Shown here in pieces: positions 48,384 to 59,510 of a stretch of DNA of 64,000 bases. Made by a program: the position numbers and the translations under genes. Source of the stretch: CAWEWH01 sp963812775. Lineage in GTDB: Bacteria > Pseudomonadota > Alphaproteobacteria > Rhizobiales > Beijerinckiaceae. The stretch lies in NCBI GenBank assembly GCA_963812775.1, contig CAWEWH010000002.1, positions 53,359-117,358 of the forward strand, read 5' to 3'. The notes under the pieces were generated by a model. That model made no database searches, was not told where the DNA came from, and worked only from the letters and a program-made list of their open reading frames with translations. How positions within the stretch are numbered: position 1 is the stretch's first letter; each line of letters starts with the position of its first letter.

Positions 48384-48936
48384 TCACGTCCTGGCGAGGC
48401 GCAGGAACCGCGCGATTTTCTCCTCGGACCCATAAGCGCGAATGAGGCCGAGCCCGTAGGCCTCGCCAAGGCCAAGTCCTCCGTCCGCGATCGCGTGGAT
48501 CACGTCCTGGCCCGATACCAGCACCACCTGATCCGGCTGCGGGCCGGTCACGTGCACCTGTGCGCGGAACCCGCCCTGGCCCACCTCGAAATGCAGTCCA
48601 CAGCATCGGCTCGACAAGGACGAGGGAGAACGACAATGGCAGCGCCTCGTCAGCATCGGCGTCCAGTATCGCGGCGAACGCCTCCAGCGCCTTCACCGTC
48701 GCCCGATAGTGCGAGCCGAACGGATCGGCGGGCCTTTCGCGCCGCGGCAGCCGCTTCTCCGCCGTCGCCGCCGACATCGCGCCGATGACATGCAGCGCAT
48801 CCGGATAGGTCCAGTTCAGCATCCCCCGCGCGAACGAGACCTCGCTGTGATATCCGCAGGCCCGGCTTGCCGACGCCGACCACAACGCGAGCAGCGCCGC
48901 CCCGAGAACGAGGACGTATGGCGGCAGGCGTTTCAC
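48384..48936 (-). CDS. Secreted CGYH-type hypothetical protein, full-length copy (one frameshift)
   Basis: GTG 48936 overlaps the stop of DUF3604 copy B (GTGA), so translation is coupled. Signal peptide to about residue 26, then ACGYHSEVSFARGMLNWTYPDALHVIGAMSAATAEKRLP. One extra base near 48600 splits the frame between EPMLW and LHFEVGQGGF; corrected length about 183 residues. The C-terminus includes VTGPQPDQVVLVSGQDVIHAI and AYGLGLIRAY. No known family is recognised. A shorter paralogue lies at 51117-51446, so this gene duplicates together with DUF3604. Confidence 0.7.
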
Positions 48937-50852
48937 GGCGTGTACCAGATCGGCGAGGTGTAGGCGCGTTCCTGCGTCACCATCGGCACCTCGGGTGGCA
49001 TCCTGATGTTGAAGCGTTTGGCCTCGTAGGCGGTCCAGCGCGGCGTCGGGATCTCGAGCACGCGCGCGTAATAGAAGGCTCGCATCGCCGGGTCGAAGGC
49101 CGGGTCCTTCCACACCGTTATCAGCTCTGTCGCGCCGATCGTGTTGGTCCAGTTCGCCTCGGCGACGTTGACTGTGTTGCCGACCGGCGGAAGCTTGCCG
49201 TCCGCGCCAGCCTTGCGGTCTCCGGACCATGCAACGTCGTAGACCTTCTCGTGGACCTCCCCGCGGGCGTCCAGCCACCCCTTGACGATCTGAATGCGAT
49301 CGAGATTAGCGCCGATCGGATCGCGCAGAACAGCGATGAGAAACGTTGGCGCCTTTCCGGCGGGCGCCTGGCGCAGATCGCCACCCATCGGTACGCCCTT
49401 CGCATAACCGACCTCGGCGGGGCTGCGCGTGTTCGCATCGCCCGCCTCGAAGTCGAAGGCGCCGAAAAAGCGTACGACCATGCGCGGTCCCGTGGTCGCA
49501 TAGACCTCCTTGCGCTTCATGGCGTCCCAGAGTGCCTCGCGCGTGTTGTCGGTTGCCCAAATGCCGGCGAAGCCCGACGATGCTTGCTCCCAAGCCATGA
49601 GCTTCCTGCCTCCGAACTCCATCACGACGTCTTTGACGCGTTCCGGGTTCGGTTCGACGCCGGAGTGCTTGCCGAAGAAATTGTCCTCCTCCACCGCGGA
49701 CAGCGAGGTATGCGCGTCGGTGCTGCCGACCATTCCGAACTTGAACGGGTTGACGCCGAGCTGCTGTTCGATTTTGAGCCCGTTCTTTAGCGCCTGGCGG
49801 GAATATTCGAACTGAATCATGCCTGGTTTTTTTGGTGTCAGAGTCAAATTGCCCTTGTCCCAGGTCTCATAGCCGGCAAACTCATCAGTCGGCGAAAGGG
49901 ACGGGTGCGACTCGCCATCGCCCTTGATTTGGGTGGTCTCGTAGATCGGCTCCCAGCGGGCACGCGTGGCGGCCCACTCGCGCGTGAGCGGGGTGCCCTT
50001 GTAGGTCTCGACCGCGAACATCAGGCCGTTGCTGATGTTGCCGTTGTGCGGAATTGCCAGCAGCGAGCCGCCCGTCCTGTCCTCCCAAGCCTGCATCCAC
50101 TTCCAGAGGTCCTCCGGGTTCTCGCTCTCCGCCGTGGTGAAGGGCAAGACCTGGTCGGCCTTCGCCTTACCGTCGCGATAGATCACGTTACGGTGCAAGT
50201 TGTTGCCGGAATTGTTGCTGGTCCACTCGTAGCCGATGAAAGCGGTGAATCGGCCCGGCTCGTTGTATTTCTCCATGATCGCCGTCTGACGTTCCCAAAG
50301 GGATCGCGTCAGCTTCTGATCGAGCATCACGGGCGGAATCCTACCCGTGGACAGCGCGCTGACAACGTCATACGCCGCTTTGACGGCGGTCTCGCCACCC
50401 GCCTTGATGGCGTCATGCCACGTCTTCACCTGCGGATCCGTGAGCAGACGAGGATTGCCGTTGGCGATCTCGTTCATGACGCCCATGGCGTCGGAATGGT
50501 CGGCTACCACAACCCAGTCGAGCGGCCGCGAAAGTTTTGCCGGGACCCCCGTCGCGGAGACGACCTCCTCGCCGCGGGCGAACCGGATGGCCTCCTCCGG
50601 ACCGAGACTGTTGCCGGCAGTGCGGGCGTCCAGCGACATAGAGGTATGCAGGTGGCTGTCGCCCCAATAGACCCGGGTCGGATAGTTCCGCCCAGCGTAG
50701 GGCGAGAAGCCGGGCTTCTTGAACAGCTTGCCGGTCGTTGCTGGATTGAGCGTGCCAACGTCTCCGACGGTCGGCTGCTGCTGCCCCCGAGCGACGGGGC
50801 TCGCGGCGGCCATGCCCATCAACACGACGGTTGTGATGATCGGTATTCTCAT
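48933..50852 (-). CDS. DUF3604 protein, copy B (intact)
   Basis: 639 residues from ATG 50852 with a signal peptide (MRIPIITTVVLMGMAAASPVA). Metal-binding motifs of the PHP-like fold are present in order: WGDSHLHTSMSLDA, VVADHSDAMG, IPHNGNISNG and GSTDAHTSLSAVEEDN, then TGPRMVVRFFG and the C-terminal RAYTSPIWYTP. This suggests an exported metal-dependent hydrolase or phosphoesterase, but no function is known. It is followed by the coupled CGYH-type gene and sits in a head-to-tail array with copy A. Confidence 0.9.
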   Translation of the reverse strand: MRIPIITTVVLMGMAAASPVARGQQQPTVGDVGTLNPATTGKLFKKPGFSPYAGRNYPTRVYWGDSHLHTSMSLDARTAGNSLGPEEAIRFARGEEVVSATGVPAKLSRPLDWVVVADHSDAMGVMNEIANGNPRLLTDPQVKTWHDAIKAGGETAVKAAYDVVSALSTGRIPPVMLDQKLTRSLWERQTAIMEKYNEPGRFTAFIGYEWTSNNSGNNLHRNVIYRDGKAKADQVLPFTTAESENPEDLWKWMQAWEDRTGGSLLAIPHNGNISNGLMFAVETYKGTPLTREWAATRARWEPIYETTQIKGDGESHPSLSPTDEFAGYETWDKGNLTLTPKKPGMIQFEYSRQALKNGLKIEQQLGVNPFKFGMVGSTDAHTSLSAVEEDNFFGKHSGVEPNPERVKDVVMEFGGRKLMAWEQASSGFAGIWATDNTREALWDAMKRKEVYATTGPRMVVRFFGAFDFEAGDANTRSPAEVGYAKGVPMGGDLRQAPAGKAPTFLIAVLRDPIGANLDRIQIVKGWLDARGEVHEKVYDVAWSGDRKAGADGKLPPVGNTVNVAEANWTNTIGATELITVWKDPAFDPAMRAFYYARVLEIPTPRWTAYEAKRFNIRMPPEVPMVTQERAYTSPIWYTP

Positions 50853-51116
50853 AGTCCATCTCCGTTGATCACGGCGTGTACCAGATCGGCGAATTGTTGC
50901 TGCGGGATGTACCAAATCAGGGGCGTGAACGGCCTCGCATCGTCGCGAGGAAATGCTCAGCTTATTGATTGCCAGCTCACCGGCGACAGCCGCCCGGGCG
51001 CCGTGCGGCACCTTCACCGGCCGCCCCCGCAAGCGTAGGACGTGGGGAAAAGGTTCACTGAGCAAAATTGAACACTTTGACTTTGAAATCCTCTCCTCGT
51101 TTACGACCAGCATGGG
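50853..51116. other. Decayed inter-module region
   Basis: About 260 bp holding the two DUF3604 tail scars and the region where the truncated CGYH copy should continue. No intact gene is visible. Composition stays GC-rich. Confidence 0.5.
50869..50923 (-). pseudogene. 3' scars of lost DUF3604 copies
   Basis: Positions 50869-50892 are identical over 24 bases to the last bases of copy B (48933-48956), encoding SPIWYTP and the stop. A second, diverged echo (50904-50923) reads as PLIWYIP on the minus strand. Neither is attached to an upstream gene body, so they look like the tails of deleted copies. Confidence 0.7.
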
Positions 51117-51446
51117 TCAGAAGAAGTAGTAGGCGCCCGCCGCCGGCGAGCCGCGCAGCAGGTCGGCAAGCTGGTCGATAGCCTGAAGGGTGGTGCGATA
51201 CTGCGCGCCAAAAAGTCCTGCGGTGGGGTTTGTCTGCGCGAGCCGCTTCTCCGCCACCGCCACCGACACGGCGCCCATCACATGCAGCGCGTCGGGATAG
51301 ACCCAGTTCAGCATTCGGCGGGCGAGCGACACGTCGTCGTGGTAGCCGCACGCCAGGCTTGCCGGCTGTGGCCACGCGAGCGCGAGTGCGGCCGGCAACG
51401 CCACGATCCGAGCAAGCTTATGAAGGTGCCGTCGTCGATGCAGCAT
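51117..51446 (-). pseudogene. CGYH-type secreted protein, C-terminally truncated copy
   Basis: 109 residues (ATG 51446) with a basic N-terminus and signal segment (ALPAALALAWPQ), then ACGYHDDVSLARRMLNWVYPDALHVMGAVSVAVAEKRLA, clearly paralogous to the copy at 48384-48936. It stops (TGA) at the point matching about residue 108 of the longer copy; the following bases still resemble PML but then diverge. Probably a relic of an older module. Confidence 0.7.
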
Positions 51447-51594
51447 GGTTGTCGCTAACGCCGAACGGGCGCCGGTTGCGCGCGCTCAGCCAACCCTGGC
51501 ACTGTCACACCCGGGAAGCACAATGCTTGATCGAAGGGGACGCGGTTTTGGCTTTTGGGGACACGGAGGCCTTGTGCGCCGCTCGGCGGCGCGG

Positions 51595-53716
51595 CTACCG
51601 CGACCCGTAGGTTGCCTTTGCGCTGCCGCCGCGACCGCCTTGTCCGAGCAGGTCGCGCCAATGGTCGGCTGGATAAGAGCCCACCTTGTCGATGATGCGG
51701 CGCGCCATGACTTCGGCGGCATGGTTGCCGGCGTCGGCACGAGCGGCCGCCGCAAAGCCCGCCAGGGCCTCGTCGAAACGGCCAGCCAAATAGGCTGTCA
51801 GCGCCGCTTCATAGATGTCGCGCCCCTGCAGCCGGGCTGGAACGACGGCGCCGCGCTGTCCCAACAGCTCGAATATCTCGGTGGGCTCGCGACGGCCGGT
51901 CACCGTGACCCGGTCGAGCCGGCGCCATTCGAAACCCGCTCCGGCGGCGTCGCGCACCGCCGCGCTGGCAATGATCTCGGTACCGTACTGCTTGTTCACC
52001 TGTTCGAGGCGGCTTGCCAGATTGACGCTGTCGCCGATCGCCGTATAGGCGAAGCGATCGGCCGTGCCGAAGTTGCCGACGATCGCCTCGCCGGTGTGCA
52101 GGCCGATACGCGCGCTAAGCGGCGCGCGCCCGGCTGCCTCTCTGCGCGAGCGCATGGCCCGCAGACGCTCTTGCGCCCTCAAGGCGCTCAAGCACGCCAT
52201 CGTGGCGTGATTGGCGACCTCGTTTGGCGCGTTCCAAATCGCCATGACACCGTCGCCGATGAACTTGTCCACCGTGCCGCCATGCTCACCGATGGTATCC
52301 GACATGCATTCCAGATACGCGGCCAGGTCCTCGACTACCTGCGATGGCGTCAGGCGCTCACTGAGCTCGGTGAACTTGGCGACATCCGAGAATTGAATGG
52401 TGATGGAGCGCATCTCGCCGCCGAGGCGCGCTTCCTCGCCGCGCGCAAGCAACGTCCGCACGATACCGGCCGGCACGTAGCGAGAGAATGAACGCAGGCT
52501 TGCCTTCATGCTGTCGACCAGTTCGCCACGACCGAAACCTCACGAATGAAGGATTGCGGCGCCGGGGCGTTGGTCAGGTTGAATTGGCTGATCTGCAACA
52601 AATCGCGCGCGATGAGCTGCAGCGGCCGGGAAATGCGGGTTGCAATGAACGTCGCGACGAGCACGGCGAGGGCCAGAAGCGTCAGGGCCAGCAAGAGGCT
52701 GTTGCGCTGCGATTTGTAGACGCTCCGCAAGAGGGAGGCTTCGGGCAGGAACATGCCCGCGAACCAGGTCACATCGTCGGTGATCTGAATCCCCTGGACG
52801 CCTCCCGCATACGTGATGCCGTCGTGAACGAAGTGCACCGGAATGACGGCGTCAGTCGGCAGGTTGCCGACGGGACCAGGCAACGCACCTTTCAGCGCCG
52901 CGAAGTGCGTTGGCGCGATGGCGTAGGCGCTTGCGACAAGCTCGCCTTGTCGTGTCAACAACAGGCTCTGCACATTGGCCTGGCCTTGCGTCACCCTGCG
53001 CAGCATGGCGGGCAAGGACGTCAGGAAGACCTGCGTATTGAAGACGCCTTGAACCGCTTCGGTCTCGCGATCCCGGATCGCTATCGATGCTGACGCGATG
53101 CTGATGTTGTCGAGGGTGCGAATGCCGTCGAGCCAAACGATCGCTCTCGTCTTGATGGCCTCCTCGAACCACGGTCGTTCGCGCACATCGAAGACCGGAA
53201 TCATGGTGGGAACGGGCATGCGGGTTCCGTCACCGCCGATCGACCAAACGTCGGGCCGCGCGGCCCTGGATAGCGTGTCGCCGATGACGAGTTCGAGGTT
53301 GGCGTCGGACGGGTCAACGGTTGGGGCCCCGGTCGGTGGCACTATGGCTTCTGGAGTGCGACGGTTGCGCCGCGCCGCGACAAGAAGCGAAGAATTGCGC
53401 GCCGCGTATTGGAGCTGATCGAGCGTTTTCTCGTAGCGCAACCGGTCCATGAGAAATCCGCCAAGTTCTTCCCGGCGGTCGATGCGCAGCCGGCCGTATG
53501 CCGCGCGCTGCTCCAAATCCGCCAGTGTGCGCACGGCTGGATCGAGGAACGAGCGAATTTGGGCTTGAAGGCCTTGCGTCGAGGCCGTCAGTATCTGCGT
53601 CTCGAGGAGGCGCGTCGTTTGGCGGGCGCTCAAGAAGTCGACGATGCCGATGGCGAGCGCCGTCGCCACCAGGAGCCGAGAATCACCACGTGGAGCGCGA
53701 CGCGCAGCGACAGCAT
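51595..53716 (-). CDS. Receptor-type adenylate cyclase, Cache-HAMP-like-cyclase (two frameshifts)
   Basis: ATG 53716 starts MLSLRVALHVVILG; a missing base near 53675 and another near 52525 (GCGAAC for GCGGAAC, restoring VAELVDSMKASLRSF) split the gene. Corrected length about 707 residues. There is an N-terminal transmembrane helix, a periplasmic double-Cache-like domain (VWSIGGDGTRMPVPTM, RPWFEEAIKTRAIVWLDG), a second helix, a HAMP-like linker (RISRPLQLIARDL) and a class III cyclase domain (ITIQFSDVAKFTELSE, GTVDKFIGDGVMAIWNAP, YTAIGDSVNLASRLE). The metal Asp residues are present. Confidence 0.82.
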
Positions 53717-53871
53717 GCGGGTTGAGGAGGGACGTTCCAGCCCGCCGGCCTCGAGTTCGATCGCCGAGGCCTGCGCGACGTGTCATGTCCACTCCGCCGG
53801 TCGGTTTCGCGAGCCTGTCGTGCCGCCCGCCAGCCGCATGCGGCAACTGCTTCGAGGTGCCGTTGCGCCCG

Positions 53872-55113
53872 TCAGCCCATCGCGAGACGGCCCTGGCTTT
53901 TGGTTCGGTCTCGATGACGAAGCACGCGCCAGTCCCGTGGCGCGTGCCCGGACCATCGGCGGAAGGCTCGCGTGAAGGCGCTTCCTTCCGAATAACCGAG
54001 GGCGTCGGCAATGATGCTGAGCGGCAGCAGCGTCTCGGCGACCAGCTGCTGTCCAATCTCGAAGCGAACGCCTTCGAGAATCTCGTTGAAGGCCGTGCCT
54101 TCCTGTTTGAGCCTGCGGCTGAGGGTGCGGCGATGCATGCCGAAGAGCTTCGCGACACGCGCCGCCGAGCAGATGCCGCGCAGCAATTGCGACCGCAGCA
54201 GCCGGCGGACGTTGTCGGTCAGGGTGTCGGCTGGCGGGCCGCTCTCACGCAGATGCGACGCGATGAACCGATGAAGATCGGCGTTGGCGCCGGGCAAGCG
54301 CCGCTCCAGCCAGTAGGCAGGGAAGATCAGCGCCGCTTCTTCGCTGTCGAATTGCACCGGGGCACGGAAGCAGCGATGGAATGGCGAGACGTTGGCCGGC
54401 CTTCGATGCGGCAGCAAGACCTCGATTGGATGCCATTCAGGGCCGCACAGCGTCCGCATGACGTTGAACGCCACCGCCACAGTGGCGTCGCTGATATGCT
54501 CGCTGCTTTCGACGCCTCGCAGCGAAATTGAGCAACTGAGGCTGGCGTGACTGTTGTACGCATCGAGCTTCAGGGCGACGCCTTGCTCCTGGCGCGGCAA
54601 GAGGGTGACAAGCTCGCGCAACGCCGTCCCAACGTCGGGCGCGTTCTGGATGAGCAGCCCCAACGTCCCGATCGTTACGATGCCGCCCCGTTGGCCGACC
54701 AGCAGCCCGAAATGAGGACACCTTGTTCGATCGAGACAGGTGCTGACCAGTCGGTCGAGCGCGACCATCGGCATGATGCGGTCAGGCTCGTCGAGCAACT
54801 CCACTGACAGACCGCAATCGGCGAGCACCTCGGCGGCGTCAAAGCCGAGATTTGCCAGAACGCCGGGAACATGGCTTGCGACTTCGACACGGCGCGCGGC
54901 CTTCGACGGCGCGCTGCGGAAAAAGTCCTCGCGCGTGGGCGTCAGCGCCTGCCAACGTGCCCCGTAGCCGAGGCCAGCAAATAGCCGTGGTTCGGTGGCG
55001 CGACTTGCGTTCCGCCGCGCGGGCTGGGGGGTTACCCCCTTCAAGGCCTTGTTGATGTCTTGGATGCCTACGGGGGCGAAACTGGGCGTTGCCGTACAAG
55101 GTGGTGTCCCCAT
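53872..55113 (-). CDS. AraC-family regulator with arabinose-binding-like N-terminal domain
   Basis: The start is uncertain: ATG 55113 is the nearest, but recognisable homology begins around VASHVPGVLANLGFD (about 54897). The N-terminal 200 residues resemble the PF12625 ligand domain of OruR-type regulators (RCPHFGLLVGQRGG, FNVMRTLCGPEWHP). The C-terminus has two helix-turn-helix motifs: SAARVAKLFGMHRRTLSRRLK and LSIIADALGYSEGSAFTRAFRRW. No adjacent target gene is evident; the cyclase gene follows on the same strand. Confidence 0.85.
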   Translation of the reverse strand: MGTPPCTATPSFAPVGIQDINKALKGVTPQPARRNASRATEPRLFAGLGYGARWQALTPTREDFFRSAPSKAARRVEVASHVPGVLANLGFDAAEVLADCGLSVELLDEPDRIMPMVALDRLVSTCLDRTRCPHFGLLVGQRGGIVTIGTLGLLIQNAPDVGTALRELVTLLPRQEQGVALKLDAYNSHASLSCSISLRGVESSEHISDATVAVAFNVMRTLCGPEWHPIEVLLPHRRPANVSPFHRCFRAPVQFDSEEAALIFPAYWLERRLPGANADLHRFIASHLRESGPPADTLTDNVRRLLRSQLLRGICSAARVAKLFGMHRRTLSRRLKQEGTAFNEILEGVRFEIGQQLVAETLLPLSIIADALGYSEGSAFTRAFRRWSGHAPRDWRVLRHRDRTKSQGRLAMG

Positions 55114-55462
55114 TTGGCCCGTGGCTGCTCGCCAGACCGCTGCTCGGGGCGCTGGCTGCGGGCTCCGCGCGCGCCTCCGAGATTGCAGGAGGTCGACACA
55201 GCGAGCCATCCGGGTTGTCCCTAGGCGCTCGGAGGGAAACACCTGAACGCGCGGCAGCCGCCGCCAACAAGAACGCGGCAATCCGTGGGAGCGGCGCCGC
55301 CGGGCGCCGCAGCCGCCAGTTCCGTGCTCTCCTCGGCGGAAAAGCGACGGGAATCGTTCCTGCTGAACGGCAGTTGTCGCCAGGTGTCGGCGCCGCCGCG
55401 CGAAGTCATTCGGGACTCGCGCCTAGGGGTTTACCCGCGCCGGTAGGCAGCTTGGCTCGTCC
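55114..55462. other. Gap between the AraC regulator and the PAS kinase
   Basis: About 350 bp with no supported gene or RNA. Both flanking genes read on the minus strand; the promoter of the AraC gene should lie here. Confidence 0.5.
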
Positions 55463-58391
55463 TCACTCGGCCGGTGGAGCCACGCGCAAGCTTGCCGCGC
55501 GCGGGGCCGGTCGACGGGGCCTGATTTCCACGATCTCGGCCTCGAAAGCGGCGGGCAGGCCGGGGGCATGAGGTGCGGAGACCGCGTGGACCGCGCCTCG
55601 TACGGGCGCGGTGGCCATGAGCGTCGTGCCCGTCCGCCCGGTGCGGATCGTCAGCTCGCCACCGAAGTGGCGGAGCCGCGCCCGCATCCCTGGAATTCCG
55701 ACGCCGAGTTCAAAGCTGTGCTCGCCCCGACCCGCGGCACCGTCAACGCCGATGCCGCAACCATCGTCCATGATCTTCAAGACGAGCGTCTCTCGCCAAA
55801 TCCTTGCATGGACAGTGACTTTCGAGGCATCGGCGTGCCGGTGCACGTTCAGCAACGCCTCCTGAACGATGCGCAGCACCGATCTCTGAAGGTCGACAGG
55901 CAGCAGGTCGATCCTGGGACTGATTTTGAGACCGATCTTGAGGCCTGTGCGCCGTCCAAACCCCGCCAGAAACTGCTTGAGAACAGCGCGAAGGCCCTCG
56001 GTGCCGAGCCCTGGCGGGTGGAGCAAATAGGTGAAGGAGCGGATCTCCTGAAAGGCGTGGTCGAGGGACTCCTCGAGCTCCCGGAAAATGACCGGCGCTT
56101 CGCCGTCGCGAGGGCTGACGAGGCGGCGCAGATTGAGGCCGATGGCCACGAGGTGCTGCGAGGTGGAGTTGTGAAGGTCGGAAGCGATGCGTTTGCGCTC
56201 CTCCTCCTGCGTGGCGAGAAGCCGGCGGGACACGCTGTCGAGCGCCTCGCGCGCAGCCACGACCTCGGTGACATCCTCCAGCGCCACGACGATTTTCTTG
56301 TTTGGCCGGCATTCTCAAACCGTCGCGCAAGAACTTGGTGCCACGCATGCTTCGACGGCTCGCCGATGCGGTAGGTCCATCGCAACGTTTCGTCCGAGCC
56401 CTCGATCAAGCGGCGAAACTGCCGAACGAAGGGTTCGATGTCAGCGAGCCGCCCGATCGAGGCACGGCAGAGCGCGACAAAATCGGCGCCCTAAACCCGA
56501 TGGCGTGTCAGCTTGATTGTCCTCGGAAGCGAAGCGATCCCATGCCCGGTTGGTGGCGATGACCGTTCCGGTCTCGTCGAGAATGGCGATACGGGCCGAC
56601 AGCGCGTTGAGCGCGGAACGCAACAATCCGCGCGCATCCTCGGCCATCTGCTCGGCCGCCTTGCGGTCGGTGATGTCCCTGAAGAAGACGCTGGCGCCAT
56701 CCGGCGATGGATAGACGTGGAAATCAATCGATCGTCCCGATTTCAATACCGACGGCAGCTCCGCGTGGAAGGCCCTGTTCTCGGTGACGGCTCGCTGCGT
56801 CGCCAGCGCGCATGCCGCGGCCGGCGAAAAGATCTTCCATATCGAGGTGCCGTATGCGGCCCTTTCGTCGAGATTCATCCATTCCTGCGCCGCCGCATTT
56901 GCCGCGGTCAGCCGCAGGTCGCGGTCGAACGTGCAGTATGAATTGCTGACGCTCGCCAAGATCGAGATAAGCCGCTTGTTCACTCGCTCGAGATCGGCCT
57001 TCGCCTTGCGCTCCTCGGTCACATCGAGGGTGCTCCCGAACAGAAGCGCAATGCGGCCCGAGGAGGGATCGCGAACCGGCGCAATGCTGGTGCGCCAATA
57101 GCGTCGCTCGCCGCCCAAATCGAAGGCGCGATCGAATGTCATGGCGTGGCCGGATCTGACGCAATCGCGATACTGGCTGACGATTTGGTCGGCAATCGAA
57201 CGCGGCAGGCACTCGTGCGGCTCCTTGCCCACCAGAGCGGCTGCCGGAAAGCCGGTCAGGCGCTCGCACGCAGGGTTGATGTCTTCGATCACGAAGCGCT
57301 CGTCGTTGCAGACGCGTATCGTGAACAGGCTTTCAGACACGTGCTTCCAAAAACGCGCGTGCCGAGCTTCGACAAGCTTCAATTCACCCTTTGTCTTGGC
57401 GGCTCGAAGCGGCAAGCGCGGCAAATGGCCGGCCGACTCGCCGGGCTGTCGTGATGCCCGCCACGAGCCCTAGAAGGGCCAACACCGCGCCGGCAATGCC
57501 GATATGGGTCATTGCGCGGTAGAGAGGAGCATTGACGAGAGAGGCGGGGACCTGCGTCAGCGCGGTGAAGCCGTTGGTCGTCGAGCGGTGAAATGCAACC
57601 AGGAAAGCCGTGTCGCCCAGGTAAATCGTCTTGTGGCCGCCAATCGGATTTGCTTGCAGCATGTCGCGCAATGCGGCCGGGACAGTCTCCTCGAAGATGC
57701 GCGGGCCCGAACCGCTCGAGGCCACGTGATTTCAGGTTGCGGTCGAACAGGCTGCTGCTCCATCCCGCCGGCAGGCGCACCTCGTTGATCAAGGCATCGA
57801 GACGATCCACCGTGAAGCTGGTGGAGATGAAGCCACGCATCTCGCCGTCAGGTCCGTCGGTCCTTTGGCTGACGACAATGGTCGGCACACCGACGCACCG
57901 GCCCTTTCGCCCGATCGGAAACGCTGAAGCCGTTGCGGATTCTCTCGAGGGAAGCCGCTGATCCTTCAAAGTCGGCGATGCTTCGGCAGCTGCGACCCGA
58001 AGAAGCGCGCGGTGTTGATGAGTTGTCGCTCGAGGTCCCAAACGGTGACCCGCATGCCGTCCGGCAGCGGCGTCGAGGTGAGCTGCTCGTGGAAGGCCCG
58101 CATGTCGCCGGAACGATAGGCTGGCGACGACGCAAGTCCCTTGAGGAAATAGGTTCGTGCCCAAACCTCGCGCTCGAAGGCGCGGGTCAGGGCCAGCGCC
58201 GTCGCTTCCGCACGGACAATGGTATCGTGACGCTCGTCGCGCGCGTGGACCAGCAACAAGGCGCTGGCGAAGAGGAAGACGATCGCCATCAGCGCGATCA
58301 ACCGGCCAATGATGCTGGTTTGGATTTCCTTGGGAATCGCCAAGCGTGCCGCTTGGATCGCGGCGAAACAATCACTGACATCTGCCGGCAC
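55463..58391 (-). CDS. Membrane PAS sensor histidine kinase, NarX class (about six frameshifts)
   Basis: Pieces in three frames join into one kinase of about 975 residues. It starts near GTG 58391 with a transmembrane helix (RLIALMAIVFLFASALLLVH), then a Cache-like periplasmic domain, a second helix (HIGIAGAVLALLGLVAGIT), two PAS domains (INPACERLTGFPAAALVGKE; STLDVTEERK; FFRDITDRKAAE) and a HisKA_3 box with the His intact: RKRIASDLHNSTSQHLVAIGL. The ATPase domain has QEALLNVHRHADAS. Suspected shifts lie near 57985, 57905, 57725, 57385, 56485 and 56300. The divergent NarL-type regulator at 58652 is the likely partner. Confidence 0.78.
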
Positions 58392-58651
58392 TCCAGCTGC
58401 GGATCACATCCTTCGTGTCCAACAGCGCCCCGAGCGGCCTTATCGAATGTTATCCCTATACCTCCGGTTGTCCAGCGCCTCGGCAACAGGCCAGCCCCGG
58501 CCGGTGAACTCGTAGTAGTTTCCGCTACTTGCGGAGACAATGCGACGGGCCCTGCCGATGGTCAGGTATTCACCGGATGCACGGGTGCCTAGTATTACAG
58601 CATGATGACAGACATGCCGCGGCCATGCGCGCGGCTGGGGTGGGCTGGCAA

Positions 58652-59282
58652 ATGCTGCGAATTCTGCTGGCCGAGGATCATGACATCGTCCGCCGCGGTA
58701 TCCGCGGCGTGCTCGAGTCGCAGGCGGGTTGGGAGATTTGCGCTGAAGCCGCCAACGGTCGCGACGCGGTTCGCCTCGCGGCAGAGACCAAACCTGACAT
58801 TGCCATCATCGACTACTCGCTTCCTCTCCTCAACGGCTTGGACGTTGTCAGGCAGACGCGCCAAGTTTCACCGGACACGCAGTCTCTCGTCTTCACGCAG
58901 CACGATGACGATGAGCTGGTCCGCGAAACTCTGCGCGCCGGCGCCCGAGGATTCCTGCAAAAAAGCGAAGCGGCCGATCATCTCGTGCATGCCGTCAAGG
59001 CACTGGCGTTGCGCAGGCCTTACTTCACCGGCCGCGTGTCGCAGGCGATGCTTGCGAATTTCCTGCGCAACCTTCCTGCCCAGCCCCATTCTCACCGGTC
59101 GCGAGCGCGAGGTGGTGCAGCTTATCGCCGAGGGCTCAAGCAACAAGCAGATCGCGGCCACCTTGGGACTGAGCACAAAGACGATCGAGACGCATCGCTC
59201 GGCCGCCATGCGCAAGATCGGAGTCAAGAACCTCGCCGACCTCGTCCGCTACGCCGTGCGAAACAGGATCGTCGAGCCTTGA
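58652..59282 (+). CDS. NarL/FixJ-type response regulator (one frameshift)
   Basis: ATG 58652 starts MLRILLAEDHDIVRRGIRG. The receiver domain has the acidic pair ED, the phosphoacceptor Asp in AIIDYSLPLLNG, the T/S strand SLVFTQHDDD and the Lys in FLQKSEAADH. An extra base near 59081 separates it from the LuxR-type HTH domain LTGREREVVQLIAEGSSNKQIA, LSTKTIETHRSAAMRKIG. Corrected length about 209 residues. It is divergent from the PAS kinase, the usual arrangement for a two-component pair. Confidence 0.87.
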
Positions 59283-59510
59283 TGGTTGCGTCCGGATTTC
59301 CGGTCGCGGCGGCCAGGTGCGATGCGAGGTGGCCTTGAAATGCCAAGCAAGCGTCCTCGAGGATCAAGTCCGGGAGACCGGACCGCCGGAAGAGCCGGGG
59401 CGGCCCGGCGTCGGCTTGTGTTGCGGCAACCTCTCCGGCGGCTGGATGGACGCGCCCGGCCTTTGCTGCCTTAATGATCATTCCGTCAAGGGTTCCACCT
59501 CGGCGCAACG

